Source: Bacteroidales bacterium | Lineage (GTDB): Bacteria > Bacteroidota > Bacteroidia > Bacteroidales > GWA2-32-17 | DNA length: 40,791 bases | Reading direction: 5' to 3' | Assembly: GCA_026417155.1 (NCBI GenBank) | Contig: JAOADU010000071.1 | Location: 1 to 40,791 of the forward strand | Part shown: positions 1-8,984 of the stretch, piece by piece | Layout of the letters: every line of letters begins with the position of its first letter | How positions within the stretch are numbered: the stretch's first letter is position 1 | The notes under the pieces: model-generated | Seen by the model: the letters and a program-made list of their open reading frames with translations, nothing else | Databases searched by the model: none | Told to the model about the DNA's origin: nothing | Program-made: the position numbers and the translations under genes

Positions 1-19
1 AGATGTGTATAAGAGACAG
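1..19 (+). other. Nextera/Tn5 mosaic-end adapter sequence (assembly artefact)
   Basis: AGATGTGTATAAGAGACAG is identical to the 19-nt Tn5 mosaic end used in Nextera libraries and sits exactly at the contig start. Confidence 0.97.
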
Positions 20-316
20 ATGAAGATAAACGAAGTTTATTTAGCGTTTAATAGTGATGATAGTACTAATTTTTGGGACTGTAGAGCTGACTTCGTTGAG
101 AAAATTAATGCAATAGCAGCTTCAAATACTTCAATTCAAATTAAAACGCCTTTCATCAATTTGTCAAAAAAAGAAATCGTAAAATTAGCCCGACAATTAA
201 ATGTTGATTTGAATAACACAATCACTTGTTATCAGCCCAACAAAGAAATTGAATTTGGTGTTTGTTTTAGTTGTTTAATAAAAAATAATACAGTAAAAGG
301 TGATAATATGGATTAA
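20..316 (+). CDS. C-terminal fragment of a QueC-like 7-cyano-7-deazaguanine synthase family protein (5' truncated)
   Basis: IKTPFINLSKKEIVKLARQLNVDLNNTITCYQP...FGVCFSCLIK resembles the QueC C-terminus (TPL..LSKAEIVKLG..LGV...T.SCY....CG.C.SC..R); codons from positions 5-19 are adapter. Confidence 0.75.
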   Translation: MKINEVYLAFNSDDSTNFWDCRADFVEKINAIAASNTSIQIKTPFINLSKKEIVKLARQLNVDLNNTITCYQPNKEIEFGVCFSCLIKNNTVKGDNMD

Positions 317-538
317 AATAGAAGCACTACCACCAACACGGGTTTTGCGTCAGGCAGGCAGACGTCCAAACTTGGAGCTGAGAATTTGTATCAAACATTT
401 GTGTTTTGTTGACAGTTTTGTGCTCCGAAATTCACTACTACGCCTATAGATATAAATAGATATAACCTTAGCAACAAGCCTTTAACGAAAAAATTGACAC
501 TCTCTTAAAAAAGAAATTGGAATTAAATAACTTTATTC

Positions 539-2110
539 CTACTCAAACATAAACGTACCAAACTTTACACTGCGGCCATCTTGTCCGTATGTAACATAAC
601 GCTTACCAATGCTCGAAACAAGGCGAGGAATAATTACATAGCGTTCATCCTGATCTTTAAACATGGTATATTTTTCCCAGCTTCCATCGGGATAAATTGA
701 AACCAATGTTGCCAAGCCTTTTGGTGTAAGCACAGGATTATTTTTAAGTTGTTTTGTCTTTAGCGGCACTTTATTATTTAAGTTTGCTTTGTTGTCGTTA
801 AAGACAATTTTTATTTTATTGGCATCGGAAAATGCTTTATATGAATGATAAAACCCTTTGTCGTCGGGGCTATATTGATTCTTTGCAATACGAATATTCC
901 ATGCCAAAACACCTTCTTTATTGACACCAAAGACGATTAAATCATTGAAATAGTAATGATCGACATGCGTTACTTTCTTTGTTGCAGGATCGACAATATC
1001 GTCGCCACGGACATATTCCTGTTCGGCAATTACTGCAAAACCACCATTATCGAAAAACAACAAATCTTTTAAGATATAATTGTAATACTGTTCGGGCAAA
1101 GTTCCATTACGTTCTTGAGCACATTCGGCAATAAATTCTTTAGTAAAAACTCTTGTATATTTTTTCGGATCAAGTGTTTCTACTTTTTGAGTTCTTGGAT
1201 TGATTTTCATATAATAAGCGCCCATAAATTCATTTGCTGCCTTTACGGTTTTATTGGCAAAAAAGCCTGCGACAATAACGTTTTCTTCATTGTCAAGACC
1301 AAAAATTGCGTTTGCAGGCACGTATTTATCGGCTTTTACATCGAAGGTTGCAAATTCCTTGCGTTTGGGATTGTATGCTAATATTTTGTACTCATATTTC
1401 TCTATTACGGGGGCATTCGATGTAGCAGGTTTCTTCTTCCCTGCTTCGAGGCATTTGACTAAAAAATATAAATACCCGCTTTTGCCAACCGAATACTGAA
1501 TAATGTCAAAAGTACGACCTACCAACGGAAAGTTTAAAGAAACATTTAATTCTTCGGCTAAATCGGAGTTAAATATTTTTACATTAATGGCTTCATTATT
1601 GTACGAAGCAAATGTGTTATGATATAGCAAAACTATCTTGTTGTTTATTAAATTAATTTTAAAACCATCTTTGGGAGCATTTGTCAGAGGTATGCTTCCA
1701 ATATCTTTCGGTTTATTTTTTAATGTACCATCGTTATTCAAATATTGAATGTATAAAATTTTCTGACTGCTCACATTGGCTTGTGTAAGTAATATAAGTT
1801 TTTGATTGATGTAATACATATTGGCAAAATGTGTTTGAATACCATTTACGCTGGGCATTATCACCTGATTTGTCGATTCTATTGTGTTCGATGTCGAAGA
1901 TATGTAATCAATGTATGTATAATCGGTAAGTATTTCGGTTACTGAATTTGACTTTAGCAAGTAATATCCATCTTTATCGTAACCTAAAAACTTATGATAC
2001 CACATATTTTTCTCTAAAGTAAAGTTTGAACCCCAATCCATTTCAACAGATTGAGCAAAAGCCAAAGAACTCAACAAAAACACAAAATTCAGAATTAACA
2101 AACGTTTCAT
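539..2110 (-). CDS. Secreted hypothetical protein
   Basis: 523-aa ORF with N-terminal signal peptide (MKRLLILNFVFLLSSLAFAQ); no family recognised. Confidence 0.8.
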   Translation of the reverse strand: MKRLLILNFVFLLSSLAFAQSVEMDWGSNFTLEKNMWYHKFLGYDKDGYYLLKSNSVTEILTDYTYIDYISSTSNTIESTNQVIMPSVNGIQTHFANMYYINQKLILLTQANVSSQKILYIQYLNNDGTLKNKPKDIGSIPLTNAPKDGFKINLINNKIVLLYHNTFASYNNEAINVKIFNSDLAEELNVSLNFPLVGRTFDIIQYSVGKSGYLYFLVKCLEAGKKKPATSNAPVIEKYEYKILAYNPKRKEFATFDVKADKYVPANAIFGLDNEENVIVAGFFANKTVKAANEFMGAYYMKINPRTQKVETLDPKKYTRVFTKEFIAECAQERNGTLPEQYYNYILKDLLFFDNGGFAVIAEQEYVRGDDIVDPATKKVTHVDHYYFNDLIVFGVNKEGVLAWNIRIAKNQYSPDDKGFYHSYKAFSDANKIKIVFNDNKANLNNKVPLKTKQLKNNPVLTPKGLATLVSIYPDGSWEKYTMFKDQDERYVIIPRLVSSIGKRYVTYGQDGRSVKFGTFMFE

Positions 2111-2133
2111 GACTTTTTAATTTTTAAGTTTTA

Positions 2134-2141
2134 CAAAGATA
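2134..2141 (-). promoter_or_regulatory. Candidate Bacteroidota -7 box (TATCTTTG)
   Basis: TANNTTTG match 24 nt upstream of the 2110 start codon; no convincing -33 TTTG. Confidence 0.35.
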
Positions 2142-2161
2142 TATTTTTAATTACAATTTTC

Positions 2162-3205
2162 CTACTTTTTGAACAATTTATTTGCCAATTGTCCGCATGC
2201 TGCTGCTATATCTTGTCCCCTACTTTTGCGAATTCTAACATTAACATGTCGCTTTCTTAAAAATTCGTAAAAAGCTAATATTTTTTCTTCTGACGATGGT
2301 TGATAAGGTAGTGCATCGACTGCATTGTATGGAATTAAATTAATTTTTGATTTCAAATGGCTGGTAATTCGCAATAATTCTTTCGCATCGGTCAATGTAT
2401 CATTAAATTCTTTCAGCATTAAATATTCAAATGTAACCTCTTGGTTTGTTTTTGTTACATAATGTTTTAATGAGTTTAAAACATCATTCAGCAGATATTT
2501 TTTAGCCAACGGAATAAGTTGTTCTCTTTTTTCCTGAAACGGTGCATGCAACGAAATCGCTAATTGTACTCCAACGTTATCATCGGCAAACTGAATAATT
2601 TTATCAGGAATTCCAACCGTTGAAAGTGTTATTCGCTGTTTCGACCAATTCATTCCTTCAGATGAAGTTATATTTTTTAAGGCTCTTATCGTAAAGTCAT
2701 AATTAAGAAAAGGTTCGCCCATGCCCATTACAACAATATTTGTAAGCGTTTTTTGAAAATAAGTTAAGGAAATTTTATTGAGCCACACAACCTGATCTAC
2801 TATCTCTCCAACATTAAGATTTCGTAAAAATCCCATATTGCCTGTTGCACAAAACTTACATCGTACAGGACAACCTACTTGTGTAGATATACATGCCGTA
2901 TTACGTTCGCTTGACGGAATAATTACACCTTCAACAAAACAATCATCGTATAATTGAAAAGCAGCTTTTATAGTTCCATCTGACGATTGTTGAATGGTAC
3001 TTACATTTATTATATCCCAAGTAATTTGCTCAGTTATTTGATTCAATGCAGATTTGGGCAAATTTGTAATTTCAGTTAATGATTGTATATTTTTTTTCCA
3101 AAACCAATGAAACAATTGTTTTGCCCTAAACGGAGGTTGATTATATTGTGCAAGCCATTGCTGAAGATCAATAAGAGAATAGTTGCGAATTATTGGCTTG
3201 TTCAT
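2162..3205 (-). CDS. rlmN: 23S rRNA (adenine(2503)-C(2))-methyltransferase
   Basis: Radical SAM CPVRCKFCATG motif, GMGEPFLNYD, ITLSTVGI, ISLHAPF, RKSRGQDIAAACGQL C-terminus. Confidence 0.96.
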   Translation of the reverse strand: MNKPIIRNYSLIDLQQWLAQYNQPPFRAKQLFHWFWKKNIQSLTEITNLPKSALNQITEQITWDIINVSTIQQSSDGTIKAAFQLYDDCFVEGVIIPSSERNTACISTQVGCPVRCKFCATGNMGFLRNLNVGEIVDQVVWLNKISLTYFQKTLTNIVVMGMGEPFLNYDFTIRALKNITSSEGMNWSKQRITLSTVGIPDKIIQFADDNVGVQLAISLHAPFQEKREQLIPLAKKYLLNDVLNSLKHYVTKTNQEVTFEYLMLKEFNDTLTDAKELLRITSHLKSKINLIPYNAVDALPYQPSSEEKILAFYEFLRKRHVNVRIRKSRGQDIAAACGQLANKLFKK

Positions 3206-3212
3206 GCCTATT

Positions 3213-6200
3213 TTATCTTAAATACCCGCCAACAACACAAGGCTTTTTAAACGATTTGGTAGTCCCATTAAGGTGAAATACTTCGATATAAACTATATAC
3301 ATGCCTATTTCGGCTTTAGTTTTTGCATCGCTTAATCCGTCCCATGTAAAATACCCTTCAATACCACAAAGCTCATTACGCACTAATTTGCGAATTAAAC
3401 GACCTTTTGAATCAAAAATTTGAGCGTTGGCAACATAGCCCGCTTCTGGGAATTTGTATCTAATGTATAAAATATCATCCTTTCCATCTAAATCGGGGCT
3501 AAATATTTCTGGTTCTACTGTAATCTCACCATCAAAATTTTGAAACATAGAAAACTGAGAATTTTGATAGGTTGGTGTACCAAAGCCAACATTTTGCGAA
3601 GCCGAATGCCACGATTTTGGTTCTTGCGTTGGCAACGACGGATGAATACGCTCGAGAGCAACTCCCTTAAATGAATTTAATAACTGAAAATGCATGCTTT
3701 CGGAGAATTGAAAATCATCTATCACTTGCAACGAGTTGTTGACAAACGTTAATCGATCGCCTGTTGATTTTAAAGCAGGAAAGTCGGACATTTCTAAAAC
3801 TTTTTTAGGATACGGTGTTGTATAAAATTGCATAACTTTACTTAACGACTTGGTAATAACAACATAATCATTGGGAAATAAATAAAAACCTTCGTTTGTT
3901 AATGGTTTAATCACAGAAATTTGTTGCAACGAATCCAGCGTAACAAGTTTTAAATCTTTTAAATTAAATATTTTTGATGTTTTATTGTAAAGTTCAACAT
4001 AATCGGTTCCACCCGTAGGCTCGTAAAACAAAACTTCATTTATTACAATGTCGCCTGGCAGAATTGGGCTTCCTATGCCAAACTGCACAGTTATGTTTTG
4101 TTGGGTTATGTTGCCAACACAATCAGAAATACCTTGCAATATCGTTAAAGTATATATCGTATCGGGCAAAAATTGCACTCCGCTAAATGTTAATAACACT
4201 TTCTTTTGCGATAAATCAATAAATGATACCGATGTTGGGTTTCCAATACCATGCGATACAATATAATTTTGAGGTTGTAATGAGCTTGTTAAAACTGTTT
4301 CGTTAAATGTAACAATCAAAGAATCATTATTCCACAAAACAGCTCGCAATACATCGGGTTTATAAGTATCGCTATTTGAGCTATTAACAGAATTAATGGC
4401 ACCTGGGGTCCCTCCTTTTGCATCTTTTGATGCAGTCCAGTTTGTTTCGGAGCCACAAGGATTATTCGGATCTATTTGTTCTAAGCTCCACCCTCCATCG
4501 TCTTTACTTGTATTTTTATACCATTTGTCAGAATATTCTACAAAATGAATTATTTTGCCATCTTTATATTTTAGTTGTAAAAATGCTCCACTGTTAGTTA
4601 ATACTGATGTGCTGGAAAACACAGGTAATACAGCACCGTACTGTTGCAAAGAACTTACTGCCGAAGCATGAGCGAGCAAAACATATTTTCCCGATTGCAA
4701 CTTGAAGCTGGGTAATGGAATGGTTGTGTTATTTATTTTAAATATCCAGTTTTTTAATTCAAGATCATACGCCGAACGATTGTATAGTTCAACATACTCA
4801 AATTCTGGCAATTGTACCTTGGGTGTTGGATCTGCCATAATTTCATTAATAACAACATCAAACATTGCAGGATAATACCACATGAAATTGGCTGCTAAGG
4901 GCTGAGGAATAGGATTGTTCGCTAAATCAGTGAGATTGAAAAAAGCAATGGTATATTCTTGTCCCGAAGTAAAAGGAGTAGAAAACGTCAAATGTATTAA
5001 GGCTGCGTTTAAGTTGTCTCTAACAGCTGTTACAGGTGTTCCTATGTTATTATTTACAACGTAATTGCTAGTATTTTGTGCAGTTTGTAACGATATACCT
5101 TCAGAAAACAATAAATCAATGTGCAATGAATCTACTACCAACACATCTACTAATGTGGGTTTAATGGTATCAATTTGAACAGGTCCTGTGTAAAATTCAT
5201 CGAAAAAGAATTTACTTTTAGCATACGAAGTTGAAAATTTGCATATAACACCTGTAAAAACAATACTATCAATAAATGCATTATGATTTATTGTGTTTTC
5301 GAGAACAAACGCCGAACCACCCACATAATCGGCATAAATTCGCCAATTGGCTTGTATGTCTCTAATAACCTTAATTCTTACTTGCGGATTATTGGCTACA
5401 TATCCCAATTGTCCTGTTGCCAATAATGTGCTCGTTGTGCTGTCTTGATAGAAAAATTTTATAGCATCGTTCGAACCATCTTCTCCAATTAAAATATAAT
5501 AACCTTTAAGTGGTTTGGTAAGATCGGAATTGTTGCTTAGTAAATAATAACGAACATTATTATTGCTCGATGGGCTAATCTTTAAGTTTATCCACGCCTG
5601 CCATTCCGTACTATCATTATTAATTTTCACGGGAGTTGTTAAATATGCATAATTAACACTACCCGATGCTACAGTATTTAATTCGAGTTGATTGTTTGTG
5701 TTAATGATAAAATCGCCAGTGCTTCCTGTCCATGTTGGGTTCTGATTAAAATTGCCATCTGTAAAATCATCATAAAGCGTTGAAGGTGGAATTATACTAT
5801 ATATGTACTGACTCAACGATGTTTGAAGTATATTTGCTTCATCTTTAACCGATAATTGTATAATTCCGTCAACATTATATATTAAATCGTTCCAACTAAC
5901 AACTCCATTTACGACGGGTTTAATAAGCCCAGCATTCGAAGATATTTGTCCCGAACCTAATTCAACGTGTACATATAAATTGCCCTGAAACGTTATATCT
6001 CTGTTCCCATTTGCATCAATAACTTCTGCCATTAATGAAAAGGGTACTTGTGGAAAAATAATACTTGGTTGTTGAGTTATTCGTATTTTACTAGCAACTG
6101 CTTCAATAGTAAATATATTCGAAACTACCGAAGGAAAATTAGTTGAAAAACCTGAACCAGAGACATACGCATCAAACGAAGTACCATCTACGTAGCATTG

Positions 6201-7142
6201 AATAGCAGTTTGATCAATTAACCCACTGTCTTTTAAATAAATATAAAAATCGAGACTAACTGAGCTGTTATTGGGAATTGTTAACGCTCCATTGTCGAGT
6301 TGAAAAGTGATGCTATTTTGATTTACCGTAGTAGTTAAAGCAGGAATTAAATTATTGTTTAGTTTCAAAAAAGCTCCTGCTATGATGTTTTGCCAATTGG
6401 AACTTAACGAGTTTTTTACAGATATTACCGATACTTTTGTCGGCAATCCATCAGAAGTTCCATTATCATACAAGTTAAAAGTGAATATTGCTTTAGCTAA
6501 ACCTGCCGTAGTACGGAGTGATGAAATGGTATCTGCCTGAATTTGCTGAACTGGATTGCCAGCATAACTGTCGTTATCGTTAGTATTAGCTACAGTTACT
6601 GTACCCGAAACAGACAAAGTATTATCATTAATTCTCCAAGTGCCAGCGGAACTTTCTGCTTGATAGCCATACCAACGAATATATAATGTTTCGCCTTGAT
6701 TTATAATAATATTTAGTCCTGTAATTGTTCCGTCTCTTTCAAGATCATCATCGGGAACGTTTACAGTTGCTAAAGTTGTAAACGAAGAAAAATTTGGTGT
6801 GTTAGAAATTCTAACTTGATACATCCGAATACCTGTTGACGATCTACGTTCGCCAAAAGCAATTGTATTAATCGTAATTCTATATCCCGTATTGGGTGCT
6901 ATTGTAATTTGATAATAGTCGGCAGTATCGGGGTTAGTATTAGTAGTCCAACCAGAGCACGAAGCACCACTCGACCCAAACGATAAGGTATTTAGTCCAG
7001 TCCCTTTTTTAAATACTCCCGCAATTACATTCTGTGCAACATTTGTTGGATTTCCATCTGCAACCAAAGGCCACGTAGCCAATTGTGCATTAGAATTAAA
7101 TAAACCAAATAATAGAATTGCTACAATAAAAAACAGTTTCAT
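3213..7142 (-). CDS. Large secreted multidomain protein with Ig-like (Big_5-like) and two lamin-tail (LTD) domains and a T9SS/gliding-motility type C-terminal domain
   Basis: Signal peptide; two LTD-like segments (VVINEIMADPTP...EYVELYNRS and IVINEVLFYEPTGGTDYVELYNKT); two 'N-x-Y-V/I' Big_5-like segments; C-terminal EIFSPDLDGKDDILYIRYKF...IFDSKGRLIRKL...WDGLSD. Confidence 0.85.
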   Translation of the reverse strand: MKLFFIVAILLFGLFNSNAQLATWPLVADGNPTNVAQNVIAGVFKKGTGLNTLSFGSSGASCSGWTTNTNPDTADYYQITIAPNTGYRITINTIAFGERRSSTGIRMYQVRISNTPNFSSFTTLATVNVPDDDLERDGTITGLNIIINQGETLYIRWYGYQAESSAGTWRINDNTLSVSGTVTVANTNDNDSYAGNPVQQIQADTISSLRTTAGLAKAIFTFNLYDNGTSDGLPTKVSVISVKNSLSSNWQNIIAGAFLKLNNNLIPALTTTVNQNSITFQLDNGALTIPNNSSVSLDFYIYLKDSGLIDQTAIQCYVDGTSFDAYVSGSGFSTNFPSVVSNIFTIEAVASKIRITQQPSIIFPQVPFSLMAEVIDANGNRDITFQGNLYVHVELGSGQISSNAGLIKPVVNGVVSWNDLIYNVDGIIQLSVKDEANILQTSLSQYIYSIIPPSTLYDDFTDGNFNQNPTWTGSTGDFIINTNNQLELNTVASGSVNYAYLTTPVKINNDSTEWQAWINLKISPSSNNNVRYYLLSNNSDLTKPLKGYYILIGEDGSNDAIKFFYQDSTTSTLLATGQLGYVANNPQVRIKVIRDIQANWRIYADYVGGSAFVLENTINHNAFIDSIVFTGVICKFSTSYAKSKFFFDEFYTGPVQIDTIKPTLVDVLVVDSLHIDLLFSEGISLQTAQNTSNYVVNNNIGTPVTAVRDNLNAALIHLTFSTPFTSGQEYTIAFFNLTDLANNPIPQPLAANFMWYYPAMFDVVINEIMADPTPKVQLPEFEYVELYNRSAYDLELKNWIFKINNTTIPLPSFKLQSGKYVLLAHASAVSSLQQYGAVLPVFSSTSVLTNSGAFLQLKYKDGKIIHFVEYSDKWYKNTSKDDGGWSLEQIDPNNPCGSETNWTASKDAKGGTPGAINSVNSSNSDTYKPDVLRAVLWNNDSLIVTFNETVLTSSLQPQNYIVSHGIGNPTSVSFIDLSQKKVLLTFSGVQFLPDTIYTLTILQGISDCVGNITQQNITVQFGIGSPILPGDIVINEVLFYEPTGGTDYVELYNKTSKIFNLKDLKLVTLDSLQQISVIKPLTNEGFYLFPNDYVVITKSLSKVMQFYTTPYPKKVLEMSDFPALKSTGDRLTFVNNSLQVIDDFQFSESMHFQLLNSFKGVALERIHPSLPTQEPKSWHSASQNVGFGTPTYQNSQFSMFQNFDGEITVEPEIFSPDLDGKDDILYIRYKFPEAGYVANAQIFDSKGRLIRKLVRNELCGIEGYFTWDGLSDAKTKAEIGMYIVYIEVFHLNGTTKSFKKPCVVGGYLR

Positions 7143-7235
7143 AACTCTTTTAACTCAAATAATTTGTAAAAATACAACAATTCTTGCAAAAAATGTAAAT
7201 ATGCCATTCTAAAATAGTACCTTCTTTTGCAATAG

Positions 7236-7913
7236 CTAATTCAAAGTTTTAGGCATGTAATTCATGTATCGCAATATAAAGTTTTTTCTATTGGTTACAA
7301 ATTTTGAGTTTTTAAGTGGATTATATTTTCTAGGATTGGGTAAGCAAGCAGCAATAGCAGCCGCTTCTGAACGTGTTAGTTTCTTTGCAGGTTTTTTAAA
7401 ATACTTGCGTGCAGCCATTTCTACACCATAATAACCATCGCCTGTTTCTATAACATTCAAATATACTTCCATGATTCTTTCTTTCGACCAAAATATTTCT
7501 ATTAGCATGGTAAAATATGCTTCAAATACTTTGCGAACATAGGAACGCGAAGGCCATAAAAATACATTTTTTGCTGTTTGCTGACTTATAGTACTTCCAC
7601 CTCTAATTTTTTTCCCTTTTTTATTGTATTCGTAGGCTTTTTTCATCGCTTTAAAGTCGAAACCCCAATGATTTAAAAAATTTTGATCTTCACCAGCCAC
7701 TACAGCCTGAATCATATAAGGTGATATTTCTTCTATTGGTACCCAACGTTTGTGCATAACAGGGAATTTGCCGTCAAATACTTGTTCTGTACTTCGAATT
7801 ATCATTAACGGAGTAATAAAAACGGGGGCAAAACTATAAACAATTACACTGAAAATACTAGTTGCAAAAAATAGTAAAATTAGCCGTATGAGCCATTTGA
7901 ATATTTTTTTCAT
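7236..7913 (-). CDS. mtgA: Monofunctional biosynthetic peptidoglycan transglycosylase (GT51)
   Basis: EDQNFLNHWGFD, RGGSTISQQTAKNVFLWPSRS, KERIMEVYLNVIETGDGYYGVEMAARKYF; single N-terminal TM. Confidence 0.93.
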   Translation of the reverse strand: MKKIFKWLIRLILLFFATSIFSVIVYSFAPVFITPLMIIRSTEQVFDGKFPVMHKRWVPIEEISPYMIQAVVAGEDQNFLNHWGFDFKAMKKAYEYNKKGKKIRGGSTISQQTAKNVFLWPSRSYVRKVFEAYFTMLIEIFWSKERIMEVYLNVIETGDGYYGVEMAARKYFKKPAKKLTRSEAAAIAACLPNPRKYNPLKNSKFVTNRKNFILRYMNYMPKTLN

Positions 7914-7925
7914 TCATTTTTTTTG

Positions 7926-7933
7926 CAAAGTTA
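7926..7933 (-). promoter_or_regulatory. Candidate Bacteroidota -7 box (TAACTTTG) for mtgA
   Basis: TANNTTTG 12 nt upstream of the mtgA ATG; no clear -33 element. Confidence 0.35.
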
Positions 7934-7988
7934 TTCAATTTACAGACATTAAAAGTCTTCCGTTAGTTATATTATTGTTTTTGTTTCG

Positions 7989-7996
7989 TAATTTTG
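7989..7996 (+). promoter_or_regulatory. Candidate Bacteroidota -7 box (TAATTTTG) for hldD
   Basis: TANNTTTG 22 nt upstream of the ATG at 8019. Confidence 0.35.
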
Positions 7997-8018
7997 CTCT
8001 TTAAAAAATCATTTGTTT

Positions 8019-8984
8019 ATGATTATAATAACTGGCGCAGCAGGTTTCATTGGTAGTGCACTCGTTGCTAAATTAAATTCTGAAAAATATTACGATATTG
8101 CTTTGGTTGATGACTTTTCGAGAGAAGATAAAAATAAAAATCTCGACAACAAAAAATTTTCATTTAAAGTACATCGCGATATTTTTCCCGAATGGTTAAA
8201 ACTAAATCATCGTTGGGTAGAGTTCATCTTTCATATTGGTGCCAGAACTAATACGGCTGAATTTAATGAACAAGTATTCGAAACTCTAAATATAAACTAC
8301 TCAAAACAATTGTGGAATTTATCAGTAGAATATGGAATTCCTTTCATATATGCATCGTCTGCTGCGACTTATGGTTCGGGCGAAAATGGCTATTCCGACG
8401 ATGAAGCACAAATAAAATATTTACAGCCATTAAATCCTTATGGTTGGTCGAAACAAAAATTCGATATGTGGGTTTTAGAACAAAAGAATAAACCCTACTT
8501 TTGGGCGGGCTTTAAGTTTTTCAATGTTTATGGACCTAATGAATATCACAAAGGACGAATGGCATCGGTGGTTTTTCACGCTTTTCATCAAATTCAAAAT
8601 GAAAAAAAAATAAAATTATTCAAATCGTACAAAGAACATTATGGCCATGGAGAACAAAAACGCGATTTTATATATGTAAAAGATGTTTGCGATGTGCTTT
8701 ATTTTTTTATGCACCACAGAAAAAATTCGGGTATATATAACTTAGGTACAGGCACTGCCCGAACTTTCAACGACTTAGCTCATGCTGTGTTTTCTTCTCT
8801 TTCTTTGCCTACAAATATTGAATATATAGACATGCCCCAAGATATAAAAAACAATTATCAATATTTTACCCAGGCAGACATGAACAAATTAAAATCAATA
8901 GGATACCATAAAGAATTTACTACGCTCGAAAATGGAGTAAATGATTATGTACAAAACTATTTGCTAAAAGGTTTATTTTTATGA
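8019..8984 (+). CDS. hldD: ADP-L-glycero-D-manno-heptose-6-epimerase-like NAD-dependent epimerase
   Basis: IIITGAAGFIGSAL, ASSAATYG, YGWSK, FKFFNVYGPNEYHKGRMASVVFH, QKRDFIYVKD, GIYNLGTG; the ORF track starts at TTG 8013 but ATG 8019 is the likelier start. Confidence 0.92.
   Translation: MIIITGAAGFIGSALVAKLNSEKYYDIALVDDFSREDKNKNLDNKKFSFKVHRDIFPEWLKLNHRWVEFIFHIGARTNTAEFNEQVFETLNINYSKQLWNLSVEYGIPFIYASSAATYGSGENGYSDDEAQIKYLQPLNPYGWSKQKFDMWVLEQKNKPYFWAGFKFFNVYGPNEYHKGRMASVVFHAFHQIQNEKKIKLFKSYKEHYGHGEQKRDFIYVKDVCDVLYFFMHHRKNSGIYNLGTGTARTFNDLAHAVFSSLSLPTNIEYIDMPQDIKNNYQYFTQADMNKLKSIGYHKEFTTLENGVNDYVQNYLLKGLFL

Noticed and set aside
317-538. Intergenic sequence after the QueC-like fragment, considered as ncRNA or mobile-element remnant
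   Set aside because: No convincing fold, repeat pair or homology recognisable by eye; left unannotated.
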